From Glutamicibacter soli (lineage in GTDB: Bacteria; Actinomycetota; Actinomycetes; Actinomycetales; Micrococcaceae): 64,000 bases of DNA. A model generated the notes under the pieces. It was not told where the DNA came from, searched no databases, and worked only from the letters and a program-made list of their open reading frames with translations. Shown one piece after another: positions 44,669 to 53,679 of the stretch. The first letter of the stretch is position 1. Each line of letters begins with the position of its first letter. The stretch covers positions 62,001 to 126,000 of the forward strand of contig NZ_POAF01000007.1 in assembly GCF_003309065.1 (NCBI RefSeq), in the 5' to 3' direction. Position numbers and translations under genes: made by a program.

Positions 44669-47131
44669 TTGTCTGCCTCGAAAGCCATCGCTTCAAAGCC
44701 ACGCGCACTGAACAAGCTCACCGCCATTGCCGCCGCCGCCGCCCTCGTAGGTGCCGGACTGACCTACTCCGCACCAGATGCATCTGCAGCCCAGGCCACT
44801 GCCTCGGATAGTTTCACCCGCACCGTCGCCAAGGGCTGGGGTTCCGCCACTTCCGGCGGCGCCTACAGCTCCTGGAGCTCCAGCGGCGTAGCCATGTCCG
44901 TTGCCAGCGGCAAGGCCAAGATTTCCGGCATGACCGCAAAGAAGTCCGCCGTTGCCACCCTGAAGAACGTCAGCGCCGCCGATGTGACCGCTTCGGGCGA
45001 TTTCTCCTTCTCCAGCCTGCCGGGCACCGGAGCCAACACCTACACCGGGCTGGAAACCCGCCGCCAGGCCGACGGCTCGGTCTACCGCGGCCGCCTGATC
45101 GTAGGCTCCGGCGGAACCGCCAAGCTCGATATCTCCCGCGTCAACGCCGGCAAGGAAGCCGGTCTGGGCTCGTACACCCTTCCATTCAAGGTCAAGGCCA
45201 ACCAGGCCGTGCGCGTGGAATTCAAGGCCACGGGCACCACCAAGGTTGACCTGTCGATGCGCGCCTGGGTTGTCGGGCAGACCGCCCCGGGATGGCAGCT
45301 GAAGAAGTCCGACAGCAGCACCTCGCGTCTGGCCAAGGCCGGCAACTTCGGCTTCTGGACCTACGCTTCGGCCAAGCACACCACCAAGACCAATATCTCG
45401 GTCGACAACCTGAAACTGGCCAAGGCCACCGGGACCGTCACCACTCCCCCGACCGAGTCAAGCAAGCCTGTCGATCCGGTAGCCCCGGTCACCAACCCCA
45501 AGCGCGGCACCGCGACGGTCGGCTCGGCTTCCTACGCCGTCCCGTCCAACGCCGTCTACGTTGCCCCGTCCTCCTCGGGCGCCCAGTCGGGCACCAAGTC
45601 GAACCCCTACACCTCGCTGCAGAAGGCCATTGACGCCGCCGCCGATGGCCAGACCATCGTGCTGCGCGCCGGCACCTACCACCAGAGCGCGAAGGTCCCC
45701 TACGGCAAAGACAAGCTGACCATCCAGAACTACCCGGGCGAAAAGGTCTGGATGGATGGCACCAAGAAGGTCACCAACTGGAAGAAGTCCGGTAGCACCT
45801 GGGCCTCAGCCGGCTGGACCCCGTCCTTCTCCAACAAGCTGCTCGGCGTCGCCAACAACTCGCGTTTCGTTGATTCGAAGTACTCGATGGCCGCCCACCC
45901 GGACATGCTGTTCATCAACGGCGCTCCGCAGAAGCAGGTTTCCTCCGCCTCGCAGGTAGTCCCAGGCACCTTCGCAGTGGACTACGCCACCGACCGCTTG
46001 GTCATGGGCACCGACCCGACCGGCAAGACCGTGACCGCCAGCGCGCTGGGCCAGGCCCTGACCGTAATCGGCGAGAACGTCACCGTGCAGGGCTTCGGCA
46101 TCCGCGGCTACGCCACCGCCTACGACGGCGAACGCGCAGCCCTGCAGATGCAGAACGTGGGCGCCACCGTGCGCAACATGCACATCCAGAACAACGCCAT
46201 GACCGGTCTGGCCATCCAGAACAACAACTCCGTCGTGGACAACGTGACCTCCACCGGCAACGGCATGCTGGGCATCGCGGTCAACGCGGCCTACAACTCG
46301 AAGTTCACTGACATTGTCGCCTCGGGCAACAATATCGAGCACTTCAAGTCCCAGCCGGTCTCCGGCGGCATGAAGATCACCCGTTCCCGCGGCATCACCG
46401 TGGACAACGTCGAGGTGAACAAGAACGACGGCATGGGCCTGTGGCTGGACGAGTCGGTGTACAACTTCACCGTGACCAACGTTCAGGCGAACAACAACAC
46501 CGATGCAGGCATCGAGGCCGAGCTGTCCGAAAAGGGCATCATCGCCAACAACGAAGCGCTGCACAACAAGGTCGGCATCCTGATCTTCGACACCGGCAAC
46601 GTGAAGATCTACAACAACGACCTGGGCGGCAACTCGCTGATGGGCCTGCAGCTCTCCCAGGATGAGCGCCGACAGAACAACAAGAAGTTCGCCGGCCAAG
46701 ATCCACGCCAGCCGTTCCCTGACAACACCACCCCATGGCTGACCCGCAACATCGAGGTCTCCAACAACGTCTTCGACAAGTCGGGTTCCTTCCAGTTCTA
46801 CGCGCTGGACAAGGCCACCAACATTCCGGTGGACAAGATGAACGTCGACATCAAGGGCAACCTGTTCACCGCCCGCCAGGGCACCTCCACGGCCACTATG
46901 GTCGCGTGGGGCGGCAGCGACAACAAGCAGCTCAGCCGCTACGAAACCCCGTCGGCCCTGGCCAAGGCCAAGGACTCGACCTGGAAGAACAACCAGACCA
47001 GCACCGCCCAGACCCTGTCCGGCATGACCGCCGACCGCGCCAAGGCTGCCAGCGTAGCCGTGCCACTGCCTGCGGACGTTGCCAAGGCTGTCGGCAGCAA
47101 GACCGGCGCCAAGGTGGTCGGCCAGCACTAA
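44669..47131 (+). CDS. Secreted right-handed beta-helix protein
   Basis: The 820-residue protein starts at TTG 44669, eight bases after AAGGAG. Residues 1-36 are a signal peptide (KLTAIAAAAALVGAGLTY, cut near DASAAQA). Residues 45-250 form a jelly-roll-like domain starting DSFTRTVAKGWG, which is shared with the end of the PKD protein at 57528-61367. A Pro/Thr-rich linker follows (about 255-287). From residue 300 a parallel beta-helix begins with the common opening NPYTSLQKAIDAAADGQTIVL and repeats of Asn-rich turns (NNAMTGLAIQNNNS and similar) up to about residue 780. Such folds cut or bind polysaccharides; it may trim or modify the locus's own exopolysaccharide. Catalytic residues could not be assigned. 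Confidence 0.85.
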   Translation: MSASKAIASKPRALNKLTAIAAAAALVGAGLTYSAPDASAAQATASDSFTRTVAKGWGSATSGGAYSSWSSSGVAMSVASGKAKISGMTAKKSAVATLKNVSAADVTASGDFSFSSLPGTGANTYTGLETRRQADGSVYRGRLIVGSGGTAKLDISRVNAGKEAGLGSYTLPFKVKANQAVRVEFKATGTTKVDLSMRAWVVGQTAPGWQLKKSDSSTSRLAKAGNFGFWTYASAKHTTKTNISVDNLKLAKATGTVTTPPTESSKPVDPVAPVTNPKRGTATVGSASYAVPSNAVYVAPSSSGAQSGTKSNPYTSLQKAIDAAADGQTIVLRAGTYHQSAKVPYGKDKLTIQNYPGEKVWMDGTKKVTNWKKSGSTWASAGWTPSFSNKLLGVANNSRFVDSKYSMAAHPDMLFINGAPQKQVSSASQVVPGTFAVDYATDRLVMGTDPTGKTVTASALGQALTVIGENVTVQGFGIRGYATAYDGERAALQMQNVGATVRNMHIQNNAMTGLAIQNNNSVVDNVTSTGNGMLGIAVNAAYNSKFTDIVASGNNIEHFKSQPVSGGMKITRSRGITVDNVEVNKNDGMGLWLDESVYNFTVTNVQANNNTDAGIEAELSEKGIIANNEALHNKVGILIFDTGNVKIYNNDLGGNSLMGLQLSQDERRQNNKKFAGQDPRQPFPDNTTPWLTRNIEVSNNVFDKSGSFQFYALDKATNIPVDKMNVDIKGNLFTARQGTSTATMVAWGGSDNKQLSRYETPSALAKAKDSTWKNNQTSTAQTLSGMTADRAKAASVAVPLPADVAKAVGSKTGAKVVGQH

Positions 47132-47161
47132 TCGGCGTGTGAGACGTGCCATGATGGTTCT

Positions 47162-48337
47162 ATGAACCGTCAAGAGCCTGGCACCATCCTCGTTGCACAC
47201 CCCAGCCCCGAGCTGTACGGGTCGGACCGCGTTCTCATTGAAAGCGTGGCCGGCCTGGCAGCCCGGGGCTTTCGTGTTGTCGCAACCCTTCCGAAAACCG
47301 GGCCGCTGGCTCCGATACTGGAAGCGGCCGGTGCCCAGGTCGATCTCATGGACGTGCCGGTGCTTCGCAAGTCGCTGCTGCGACCGTGGGCCTTCGCCCG
47401 ATTCGTGAAAGACAGCGCGCAAGCGCTGGCCCAGGGCTACAAGCTGCTGGGCCGGCACCGCCCCGCCGCCGTGGTGGTCAATACCGCAACAATCCCGCTG
47501 TGGATCCTCACGGCAAAACTTCGGCGCATCCCTGTGCTGCTGCATGTCCACGAGTCCGAGCGCAATGCGCCCCGCGTGCTCCGGTTGGCCTTGGCCCTGC
47601 CCGGCACCCTGTGCCGCAAAGTGGTGCTCAACAGCGACTACAGCACCGAATCGCTCACCGAAGTCGCCCCATGGCTCAAGGGCAAATCCACCGTCATCTA
47701 CAACGGAGTCCCAGGCCCGGAGTCCGCCGCAGCGCCGCGCCCAGCCTTGGACGGACCTGTACGGGTGCTTTTCGTCGGCCGCCTGTCCGAACGCAAGGGG
47801 GCCCATGTGGCGCTGGATGCGCTGAAGCTGCTGCAGGAACAAGGGCTGGACATCCAGTTGGACCTGCTCGGTGCGGTGTTCGAAGGCTACGAATGGTTTG
47901 AGCAAAAGCTTCGTGAGCAGGCCGCAGCGCTCCCCGACCCGTCGCGGGTCAATTTCCTGGGCTTCGACAACCCGGTCTGGCCGCACTACGCGGCCTGCGA
48001 CATCGCCATCGTTCCCTCCACCGTGGACGAGCCCTTCGGGAATACCGCGGTGGAAGCGGTGCTGGCGCACCGTCCGGTCGTGGTTTCCCGCATCGGAGGA
48101 TTGCCGGAGGCGGTGCGCGGGCTGGACAGCGCAGTGCTGGTGGACCCGGATGACGCCGCGGCCCTGGCCGACGGGATCAGCTCCATCATCGGCAACTGGG
48201 AGGAATTCCGCCGCCGTTCCGCCGCGGACCGCCAGGAAGCCGCCCGGCGCTACGACCCGCAAACCTATGGCAGCTCCTTCGCGGACCAGGTACAGGGAAT
48301 CATTCCCGGCTCGGCTCCCGTTCCGAGCGCAAGCTGA
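47162..48337 (+). CDS. Family 4 glycosyltransferase
   Basis: The 391-residue GT-B protein has the N-terminal donor loop region HPSPELYGSDRVL (about residue 13) and the C-terminal nucleotide-sugar domain opening VRVLFVGRLSERKGAH (about residue 200). The EPFGNTAVEAVLAHRPVV motif (about residue 290) supplies the E-x7-E pair. It would add a sugar to the lipid-linked repeat unit on the inner membrane face. It follows the beta-helix gene by 30 bp. Its last 38 bases overlap the 3' end of the polymerase gene on the other strand. Confidence 0.9.
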   Translation: MNRQEPGTILVAHPSPELYGSDRVLIESVAGLAARGFRVVATLPKTGPLAPILEAAGAQVDLMDVPVLRKSLLRPWAFARFVKDSAQALAQGYKLLGRHRPAAVVVNTATIPLWILTAKLRRIPVLLHVHESERNAPRVLRLALALPGTLCRKVVLNSDYSTESLTEVAPWLKGKSTVIYNGVPGPESAAAPRPALDGPVRVLFVGRLSERKGAHVALDALKLLQEQGLDIQLDLLGAVFEGYEWFEQKLREQAAALPDPSRVNFLGFDNPVWPHYAACDIAIVPSTVDEPFGNTAVEAVLAHRPVVVSRIGGLPEAVRGLDSAVLVDPDDAAALADGISSIIGNWEEFRRRSAADRQEAARRYDPQTYGSSFADQVQGIIPGSAPVPSAS

Positions 48338-49574
48338 ACATCAGGCCCACCGCCAGGCCGAGCGTGGGCACCGCCGAATAGAACGGGCTGAACATCAGGT
48401 TCCACAGGGAGTACACGGCCAGGAACAGCACCAGCGCACTGGCTTCCCGCGCGGCGACCGCGTGCAGGATCCACAGCACGCACCCCGCGCCCAAGGCCAA
48501 GGCGAACACCAAACCGGGGATCCCCATGGTCACCCACAGGTCAGCCGCGGTGGAATGCAGCTCGAACTGGTGCCCGAACATGAATCGTTCAACGTAGCCG
48601 TTGTCCGGGTTGTAGCCGATGCTTGCCATGCCCTGCTTGGCGACCATGATGTCGCTCAGCTGCGGATCAACCCCCAGCCCGTAGCCCAGGGGCTGGTTCG
48701 CCATCAGGCTCAAGGTGGCCATCAGCTCGGGACGTCCGCCCAGCAGCAGGGAGCCTGACATCTGAAGCTGCATGGCCGAACGCTCGGCGGCCGCCTCGCC
48801 CAGCATGCCCTCCAGAGCCATGGACGTTCCCACGTTGTACAGGGCGACAACCACCAGCCCCAGCGCCGCGAAGGAACGCACCATGCTGTTGCGCACGCTG
48901 CGCCCGCGCGGCAGCACCTGCCATCCCACCAGCGCGGCAACGATGAGCAGGGTTCCGAACATCGAGCGCGAGTCATTCAGCAGTGACATGGCGGCGAATA
49001 CCGCCAGCATGAGCAGGTCAGCCAGGCGCCCGGCGGCGCGGCTGCGTGCCAGGATGCCGGCGGCCAAGGACAATCCGATGACTGTCAACGGCGTCGCCAG
49101 CGCGTATTTCCAGAAATTCCCGGCAGCCAGTCCCCCGGTGGAGATGCTGCTGAGCATGCCCAGGCCGTAGACGAGGCCGAGCACCCACACCGGGAAGATC
49201 CGGCGCGCCCACAGCAGCACCATCACGGTGACAACGAATCCCAGGAACAGCGCCAGCGCGCCAAGCAGCGTGGAAGCCACCACCTCGTGGGTTTGCGAGC
49301 TGAAGGCGGCCAGCCATAATCCGCTGATCACGCAGACCACCGCGCCGGCGGCGAACCAGTTCCCTGCGCGGTAGCGCCTGAATTCCATGATCCACAACGG
49401 CAGCAGCGCCGTGGCGAACAGGTACCCGATGGTCGCGTTGTAGTCCAGGATCTCCCGGTTGCCCAGCAGCAGGACGCTGAACAGCATCAGCGCGCCGGTG
49501 ATCTGGCGTCCCGGATATCCTTCATCCCACCGGGCGACCCGCAGGCCGTCCTTAGTGATGTGCCGCTGAGTCAT
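48300..49574 (-). CDS. O-antigen ligase/polymerase-type membrane protein (Wzy-like)
   Basis: The 424-residue protein has about ten to twelve membrane segments from residue 20 onward (for example ALMLFSVLLLG and VLGLVYGLGMLSSI). A large hydrophilic loop in its second half (about residues 270-345) carries NDSRSMFGTLL before it and GYGLGVDPQLSD within it, the plan of Wzy/WaaL proteins. It would join repeat units outside the membrane. The ATG at 49574 overlaps the end of the Wzz/kinase gene by 23 bp. A longer frame upstream lies inside that gene and is rejected. The 3' end overlaps the family 4 glycosyltransferase gene. Confidence 0.8.
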   Translation of the reverse strand: MTQRHITKDGLRVARWDEGYPGRQITGALMLFSVLLLGNREILDYNATIGYLFATALLPLWIMEFRRYRAGNWFAAGAVVCVISGLWLAAFSSQTHEVVASTLLGALALFLGFVVTVMVLLWARRIFPVWVLGLVYGLGMLSSISTGGLAAGNFWKYALATPLTVIGLSLAAGILARSRAAGRLADLLMLAVFAAMSLLNDSRSMFGTLLIVAALVGWQVLPRGRSVRNSMVRSFAALGLVVVALYNVGTSMALEGMLGEAAAERSAMQLQMSGSLLLGGRPELMATLSLMANQPLGYGLGVDPQLSDIMVAKQGMASIGYNPDNGYVERFMFGHQFELHSTAADLWVTMGIPGLVFALALGAGCVLWILHAVAAREASALVLFLAVYSLWNLMFSPFYSAVPTLGLAVGLMFSLRSEREPSRE

Positions 49575-50988
49575 GGACGTCGCGCTCTGGAGCCTCGGGC
49601 AGCTGCATGCGGCGCGGGTTGCCCACCGGCTTGACCCGGCGGCCCTTGGCTGCGGACGTGTCGTTGTAGCTGTAGTGCTCGGCCCGGACCCCAACGCGCA
49701 CGCGGTTCAGCACGATGCCGCAGATGGTGGCCTTGACGCCTTCCAAGGCGTTCAGCGCGGTACGCAGGTGGCGTACCTTGGTGGAACCCGCCCGCGTGAC
49801 CAGCAGCGTGCCGTCCACGTGGCGCACCAACGCCAACGTGTCGGACACCGGCAGCAGCGGGGCCGAATCCACCAGGACAAAATCGAAGTTTCCGGCACTG
49901 GCCGCGAGAATCTCCGCCATGGCCATGCTGCTGAGCAGTTCGGCCGGGTTCGGCGCGGTGCGCCCCGCGGGCATGACGTGGATCGGGCCCCACTGGACGA
50001 TTGCCTCGTCCAGGCGGGCATTGCCGCTGAGCACCGTGGTCAGCCCGAACTGCCCGTCGATGCCGCAGACCGTGGCCACGGTGGGACGGCGCAGATCCGC
50101 GTCGATCACCAGCACGCGCTTGCGTGTCTCGGCCAGTGCCACGGCCAGGTTCAACGTCAGAGTACTCTTGCCTTCGGCAGGCAGCGCAGAGGTCACGGCC
50201 ACCGACCGGACCGGATTATCAGGGCTGAGGAATTCGAGGTTCGCGGCAAGCCGGCGGTAGGCCTCTGACACCGTGTCGTGCGGAGCGGTACGCATGACCA
50301 CTCCGGTGCCCTTCTTGTCCCGACGCGGCACCTGGCCCAGCGTCGGGTAAGGGGTGAGCCGCTGGAGATCCTGGTCGGTGCGCACCCGGGTATCGATCAG
50401 TGAGCGCAGCAGTGCGTAGAGAATACCGAGCAGCAGTCCGGCGCCCAGGCCGCTGGCGGCCAGCAGCTTGGTGTTCGGAGCGCTCGGGAATTGCGGCGGC
50501 GCGGCCTTGGCCACCGGCTTCATGTCGATGGCAGGCTGTCCCGAAGCCTGCTTCGGGGCAAGACCCTGGACCTGCACCGTCAGTTCGTCGGCCACCGCGT
50601 TGGCCAGGTCCGCCGAGGCGCTGGCATCCCCCGCGGACGCCTTGATGTTGATGAGCACCGTGTTCAACGGCGTGTCCACGTCAATGCGCTTGGCCAGAGA
50701 CGTGGCGGTGTCGTCCAATCCGAGCTTCTGGATCACCGGGTCCAGCACCACCGGCATCGTTGCCAGCTGGGCATAGGACTGCATCAGGTTCTGGGTAAAG
50801 TTGCTTCCCTGAACCAGTTCGCTGGTGTTCTCCCCCGAGCTCGCCGACACGAACACGCTGGAGCCTGCCGTGTACGTAGGCGGTGATATCTTTCCGTATC
50901 CGTAGCCCAGCGCGCCCCACAGCACTGCCAAGACCAAGATCAGAATCCAATGGCGTCTAAGCGCCAAAAGGTACTGCGGCAATTCCAT
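49552..50988 (-). CDS. Wzz chain-length regulator fused to a bacterial tyrosine kinase
   Basis: The 478-residue protein has a Wzz domain with membrane helices at about residues 13-33 and 175-196, and a periplasm-type extracytoplasmic domain between them. The C-terminal BY-kinase has Walker A PAEGKSTLTLN (about residue 266), Walker A' VLVIDADLRRPT (about residue 292) and Walker B FVLVDSAPLL (about residue 371). The tail has only two nearby tyrosines (HYSY near residue 438), few for this family. The ATG at 50988 has GGGGGA seven bases before it. It controls polymer length by kinase cycling with the divergent phosphatase gene at 51106. The end of the gene overlaps the polymerase gene. Confidence 0.9.
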   Translation of the reverse strand: MELPQYLLALRRHWILILVLAVLWGALGYGYGKISPPTYTAGSSVFVSASSGENTSELVQGSNFTQNLMQSYAQLATMPVVLDPVIQKLGLDDTATSLAKRIDVDTPLNTVLINIKASAGDASASADLANAVADELTVQVQGLAPKQASGQPAIDMKPVAKAAPPQFPSAPNTKLLAASGLGAGLLLGILYALLRSLIDTRVRTDQDLQRLTPYPTLGQVPRRDKKGTGVVMRTAPHDTVSEAYRRLAANLEFLSPDNPVRSVAVTSALPAEGKSTLTLNLAVALAETRKRVLVIDADLRRPTVATVCGIDGQFGLTTVLSGNARLDEAIVQWGPIHVMPAGRTAPNPAELLSSMAMAEILAASAGNFDFVLVDSAPLLPVSDTLALVRHVDGTLLVTRAGSTKVRHLRTALNALEGVKATICGIVLNRVRVGVRAEHYSYNDTSAAKGRRVKPVGNPRRMQLPEAPERDVHDSAAHH

Positions 50989-51105
50989 TGCATCGTCCCC
51001 CAATTACAGATGTCTTGCCCCGATGCTACCGCGAACATCCGCTAGTGTGGCACCGAGGGGAAGAATATCTCCACGTGTCGATCAAATATTTCGAGGGATG
51101 TTCAC

Positions 51106-51678
51106 ATGTTTCAAATGCTGGTGCTGTGCCAGGCGAACGTCTGCCGCTCGCCCTTTGCGCAGACCCTGCTGGCCAATGCGCTGAGCGGAGATCCCGGGGT
51201 CCACATCGCCAGCGCTGGCGTGCAGACCAAGCCAGGATACGAATTGTGCCAAGTCGCCGGGCGGCTGCTCGGGACAGCCGCTCCGGCAGAGCATCTTTCC
51301 CGCCCTGTCAGCGAAGAGCTGGTCATGGGTTCCGATCTCATACTGACCATGGAGCCCGAGCACAGCGCCATGGTCTCTGCCCTGTGCCCCAGCGCCAGGC
51401 ACCGCACCTACACGCTCGTGGAAGCTTCCGCGCTGGCCGTCGAAGCCAGGGCACGCGGCATGCTCTCCGACCCCCAGTGGGTCCGGCAGCTGCCAGAAGT
51501 CCTCAATGACCTGCGCGGACTGGTCCCGGTGCCCGAACTGCAGAATCCACGCGGACGCTGGCGCGGCCGCCTTGGACCGGGGCGCATCGCCGACGGACAC
51601 GGGCTTGGCTATACGGCCCACGAGCGGGTCCTGCGCCAGGTGGAGCAGCATGCCAAGGACCTGGCCGGGCAATCCTAG
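51106..51678 (+). CDS. Low-molecular-weight protein-tyrosine phosphatase (Wzb-like)
   Basis: The 190-residue protein has the phosphate-binding loop VLCQANVCRSP near residue 5 (C-x5-R, then Ser) and the late catalytic Asp in SDPQW (about residue 124). The second position of the loop is Gln and the next residue is Ala instead of the usual Gly, a small deviation. It would dephosphorylate the BY-kinase encoded by the divergent gene at 49552-50988. The ATG at 51106 follows GAGGG by eight bases. Its stop codon shares CTAG with the convergent glycosyltransferase gene. Confidence 0.9.
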   Translation: MFQMLVLCQANVCRSPFAQTLLANALSGDPGVHIASAGVQTKPGYELCQVAGRLLGTAAPAEHLSRPVSEELVMGSDLILTMEPEHSAMVSALCPSARHRTYTLVEASALAVEARARGMLSDPQWVRQLPEVLNDLRGLVPVPELQNPRGRWRGRLGPGRIADGHGLGYTAHERVLRQVEQHAKDLAGQS

Positions 51679-52589
51679 CGTTTCGGGCCCCGGACATCCT
51701 GCAGTCCGTCATACAGCCCGCGAACCAGCGCCCGCCACGGGGCAAGGGATCCAAGCAGCTGTCGTCGTCCGCCACGCAATATGACGTCCCATGAAGCCCG
51801 CAGGGATCCGCGGATCCAGCGGCTTTGTTCCGCGCCTGTCAACCAGGTGCGAGCGAACAGCATCCGGTTGCGGATGTTGTAGTAGTAGTACACCTCGGAT
51901 TTGGCCCGCTGTCCGCCGGCTTGCTGGGTTCCGCCTTCGTCATGGACCACCAGGATGTGCGGCGCGTAGTGGAGTTCCGCCCCGGCGTGCACCGCGCGGA
52001 ACGAGAAGTCGACATCTTCCCAGTACAGGAAATAGTCGTCGGAGAATCCCCCGAGCTTGCGCCATAGCGACGGGGCGAAGGCCAGGCACGCTCCGGTCAG
52101 CCACTCCCGGTAGACTCCGTCGGCCCTGCGCTTCGGCGAGGAGGCGCCCAAGGTTCCGCCGGTCTGCATGTCCAGCAGGGCGCCGGCGAAAAAGACCTTG
52201 CCGGCAGTGTCCTCGATGCGCGGGCAGACCAGCCGCTGTTCATCCTCGCGCACCGCATCGGCCAATTGCCTCAGCCCGGAGGCATCGATCACCGCATCCG
52301 GGTTCAGCAAGACGATGGTTTCCGGATCAAGGTCCAGTGCATAATCGACCCCGACGTTGACCCCGGTACCGAATCCCAGATTGATCCCGCTGGTGACTAG
52401 ATCCCAGCCGCGTTCCTCGCACAGTGCGCGGATCTCGCGCCGCTCGGCCTCGGTGCTGAGGTTGTCCACCACCACCATGGCCACGCCGTCTTCCCGCCGC
52501 GGGAGGGTGCTGAAATTCCGTGCAATCAGTTCATGGGAACCGTAATTCACCACGAGCACGACACACCAAATGGACTTTTTCTTGGACAT
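51675..52589 (-). CDS. Family 2 glycosyltransferase
   Basis: The 304-residue GT-A protein has VVLVVNYGSHELI (about residue 8), VVVDNLSTEAER (about residue 37), LLNPDAVID with the DxD-like metal site near residue 93, and a late WEDVDFSFRAVHAG near residue 188. It resembles rhamnosyltransferase-type family 2 enzymes. The ATG at 52589 is preferred over the longer frame to 52697 because the family N-terminus begins directly after it. AAGG lies further upstream. It is convergent with the phosphatase gene and divergent from the next glycosyltransferase. Confidence 0.88.
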   Translation of the reverse strand: MSKKKSIWCVVLVVNYGSHELIARNFSTLPRREDGVAMVVVDNLSTEAERREIRALCEERGWDLVTSGINLGFGTGVNVGVDYALDLDPETIVLLNPDAVIDASGLRQLADAVREDEQRLVCPRIEDTAGKVFFAGALLDMQTGGTLGASSPKRRADGVYREWLTGACLAFAPSLWRKLGGFSDDYFLYWEDVDFSFRAVHAGAELHYAPHILVVHDEGGTQQAGGQRAKSEVYYYYNIRNRMLFARTWLTGAEQSRWIRGSLRASWDVILRGGRRQLLGSLAPWRALVRGLYDGLQDVRGPKR

Positions 52590-52659
52590 ATCCTGAAGCC
52601 TTACGATATTTACGCTATCGTGAGTTACATTACTTGAGATCGATTCTGTGGGGAGAATC

Positions 52660-53679
52660 ATGATCGTCTTGCAGGGCTTTCCGCCCAATCGCACCACGAC
52701 AAATCCTTATCTAGTCATGCTCGCCGAGACGCTGCGCGCCCAGCCTGACGTTGAAGTCCAGAACTTCACTTGGAAGACGGCGCTGACCGGCACTTTCGAC
52801 GTCTACCATGTGCATTGGCCAGAGAACTTGGGCTCCGGCAGTTCGCCGTTGAAATCATTGGCGCGCCAGCTGCTCACCCTGGCTTTCCTGGCCCGGCTGA
52901 AGGCCAAGCGCATCCCGATTGTCCGCACGGTGCACAACCTGGAGCGGCCTAGCGGACTGGGGCGCCTGCAGCACCGGATCCTGGATACCTTTGAGAACCA
53001 GACCGCGGTGCGGATCCGCTTGAATCGGCATACACCCTGCCCGCCGGGCAGCGCGGTGCGGCTGATCCCGCACGGCCACTACATTGACTGGTTCAGCCGG
53101 TTCCCGGCACCGCAAACGGTCCCCGGCCGTATCGCCTTCACCGGGCTGGTACGCCGCTACAAGGGTGTTGAATCCTTGATCACTGCCTTCCGCGCACTGC
53201 GCGGCCCCGGACTGTCCCTGCATGTCGCAGGCAATCCGAGCTCCGAATCGATCAGCGGCGAGATCCGCAGGCTCTGCGGGGACGACCAGCGCATCCATTT
53301 GAGCTTGGCATTCCAGTCCGAGGAAGATTTCGCCCGCGAAATCCGCGAAGCGCAGCTTGTGGTGCTTCCGTACAAGCTGATGCACAATTCCGGCGGAACC
53401 CTGGCGGCGCTGTCGCTGCAGCGGCCAGTGCTGATCCCCGACAACGAGATCAACAGGGAGCTGGCCCGCGAAGTCGGACCGGGATGGGTGCACCTGTTCT
53501 CCGGCGAACTGACCGCCGAGGATCTGCAACGTGCAGTGGATGCAGTTGAGCAGAATCCCCCGGCCCAGGCGCCGGACTTGTCGAGCCGCGGCTGGGAGCA
53601 CACCGGCCGGGCGCACGTGCGCGCCTACGAGCAAGCGCTGCACCGTATCGGCGCGTCCATTCCGGGAGTGTCGGCATGA
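52660..53679 (+). CDS. Glycosyltransferase, GT-B type
   Basis: The 339-residue protein begins MIVLQGFPPNRTTTNPYLVML. It has the acceptor-domain motif VYHVHWPENLG (about residue 48), then IAFTGLVRRYKGVESLI (about residue 155) and the late GGTLAALSLQRPVLIPDN near residue 245, in place of the E-x7-E motif. It is a family-4-like enzyme of exopolysaccharide loci. The ATG at 52660 follows GGGGAG with short spacing; a GTG at 52648 is an alternative. It overlaps the next gene by four bases (ATGA), starting a run of four coupled genes up to 57102. Confidence 0.85.
   Translation: MIVLQGFPPNRTTTNPYLVMLAETLRAQPDVEVQNFTWKTALTGTFDVYHVHWPENLGSGSSPLKSLARQLLTLAFLARLKAKRIPIVRTVHNLERPSGLGRLQHRILDTFENQTAVRIRLNRHTPCPPGSAVRLIPHGHYIDWFSRFPAPQTVPGRIAFTGLVRRYKGVESLITAFRALRGPGLSLHVAGNPSSESISGEIRRLCGDDQRIHLSLAFQSEEDFAREIREAQLVVLPYKLMHNSGGTLAALSLQRPVLIPDNEINRELAREVGPGWVHLFSGELTAEDLQRAVDAVEQNPPAQAPDLSSRGWEHTGRAHVRAYEQALHRIGASIPGVSA

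Noticed and set aside
45806-48262. An 818-residue open frame on the minus strand opposite the beta-helix and GT4 genes
   Set aside because: It crosses two real genes and their gap, is low in complexity and has no recognisable domain. High G+C codon use creates such antisense frames.
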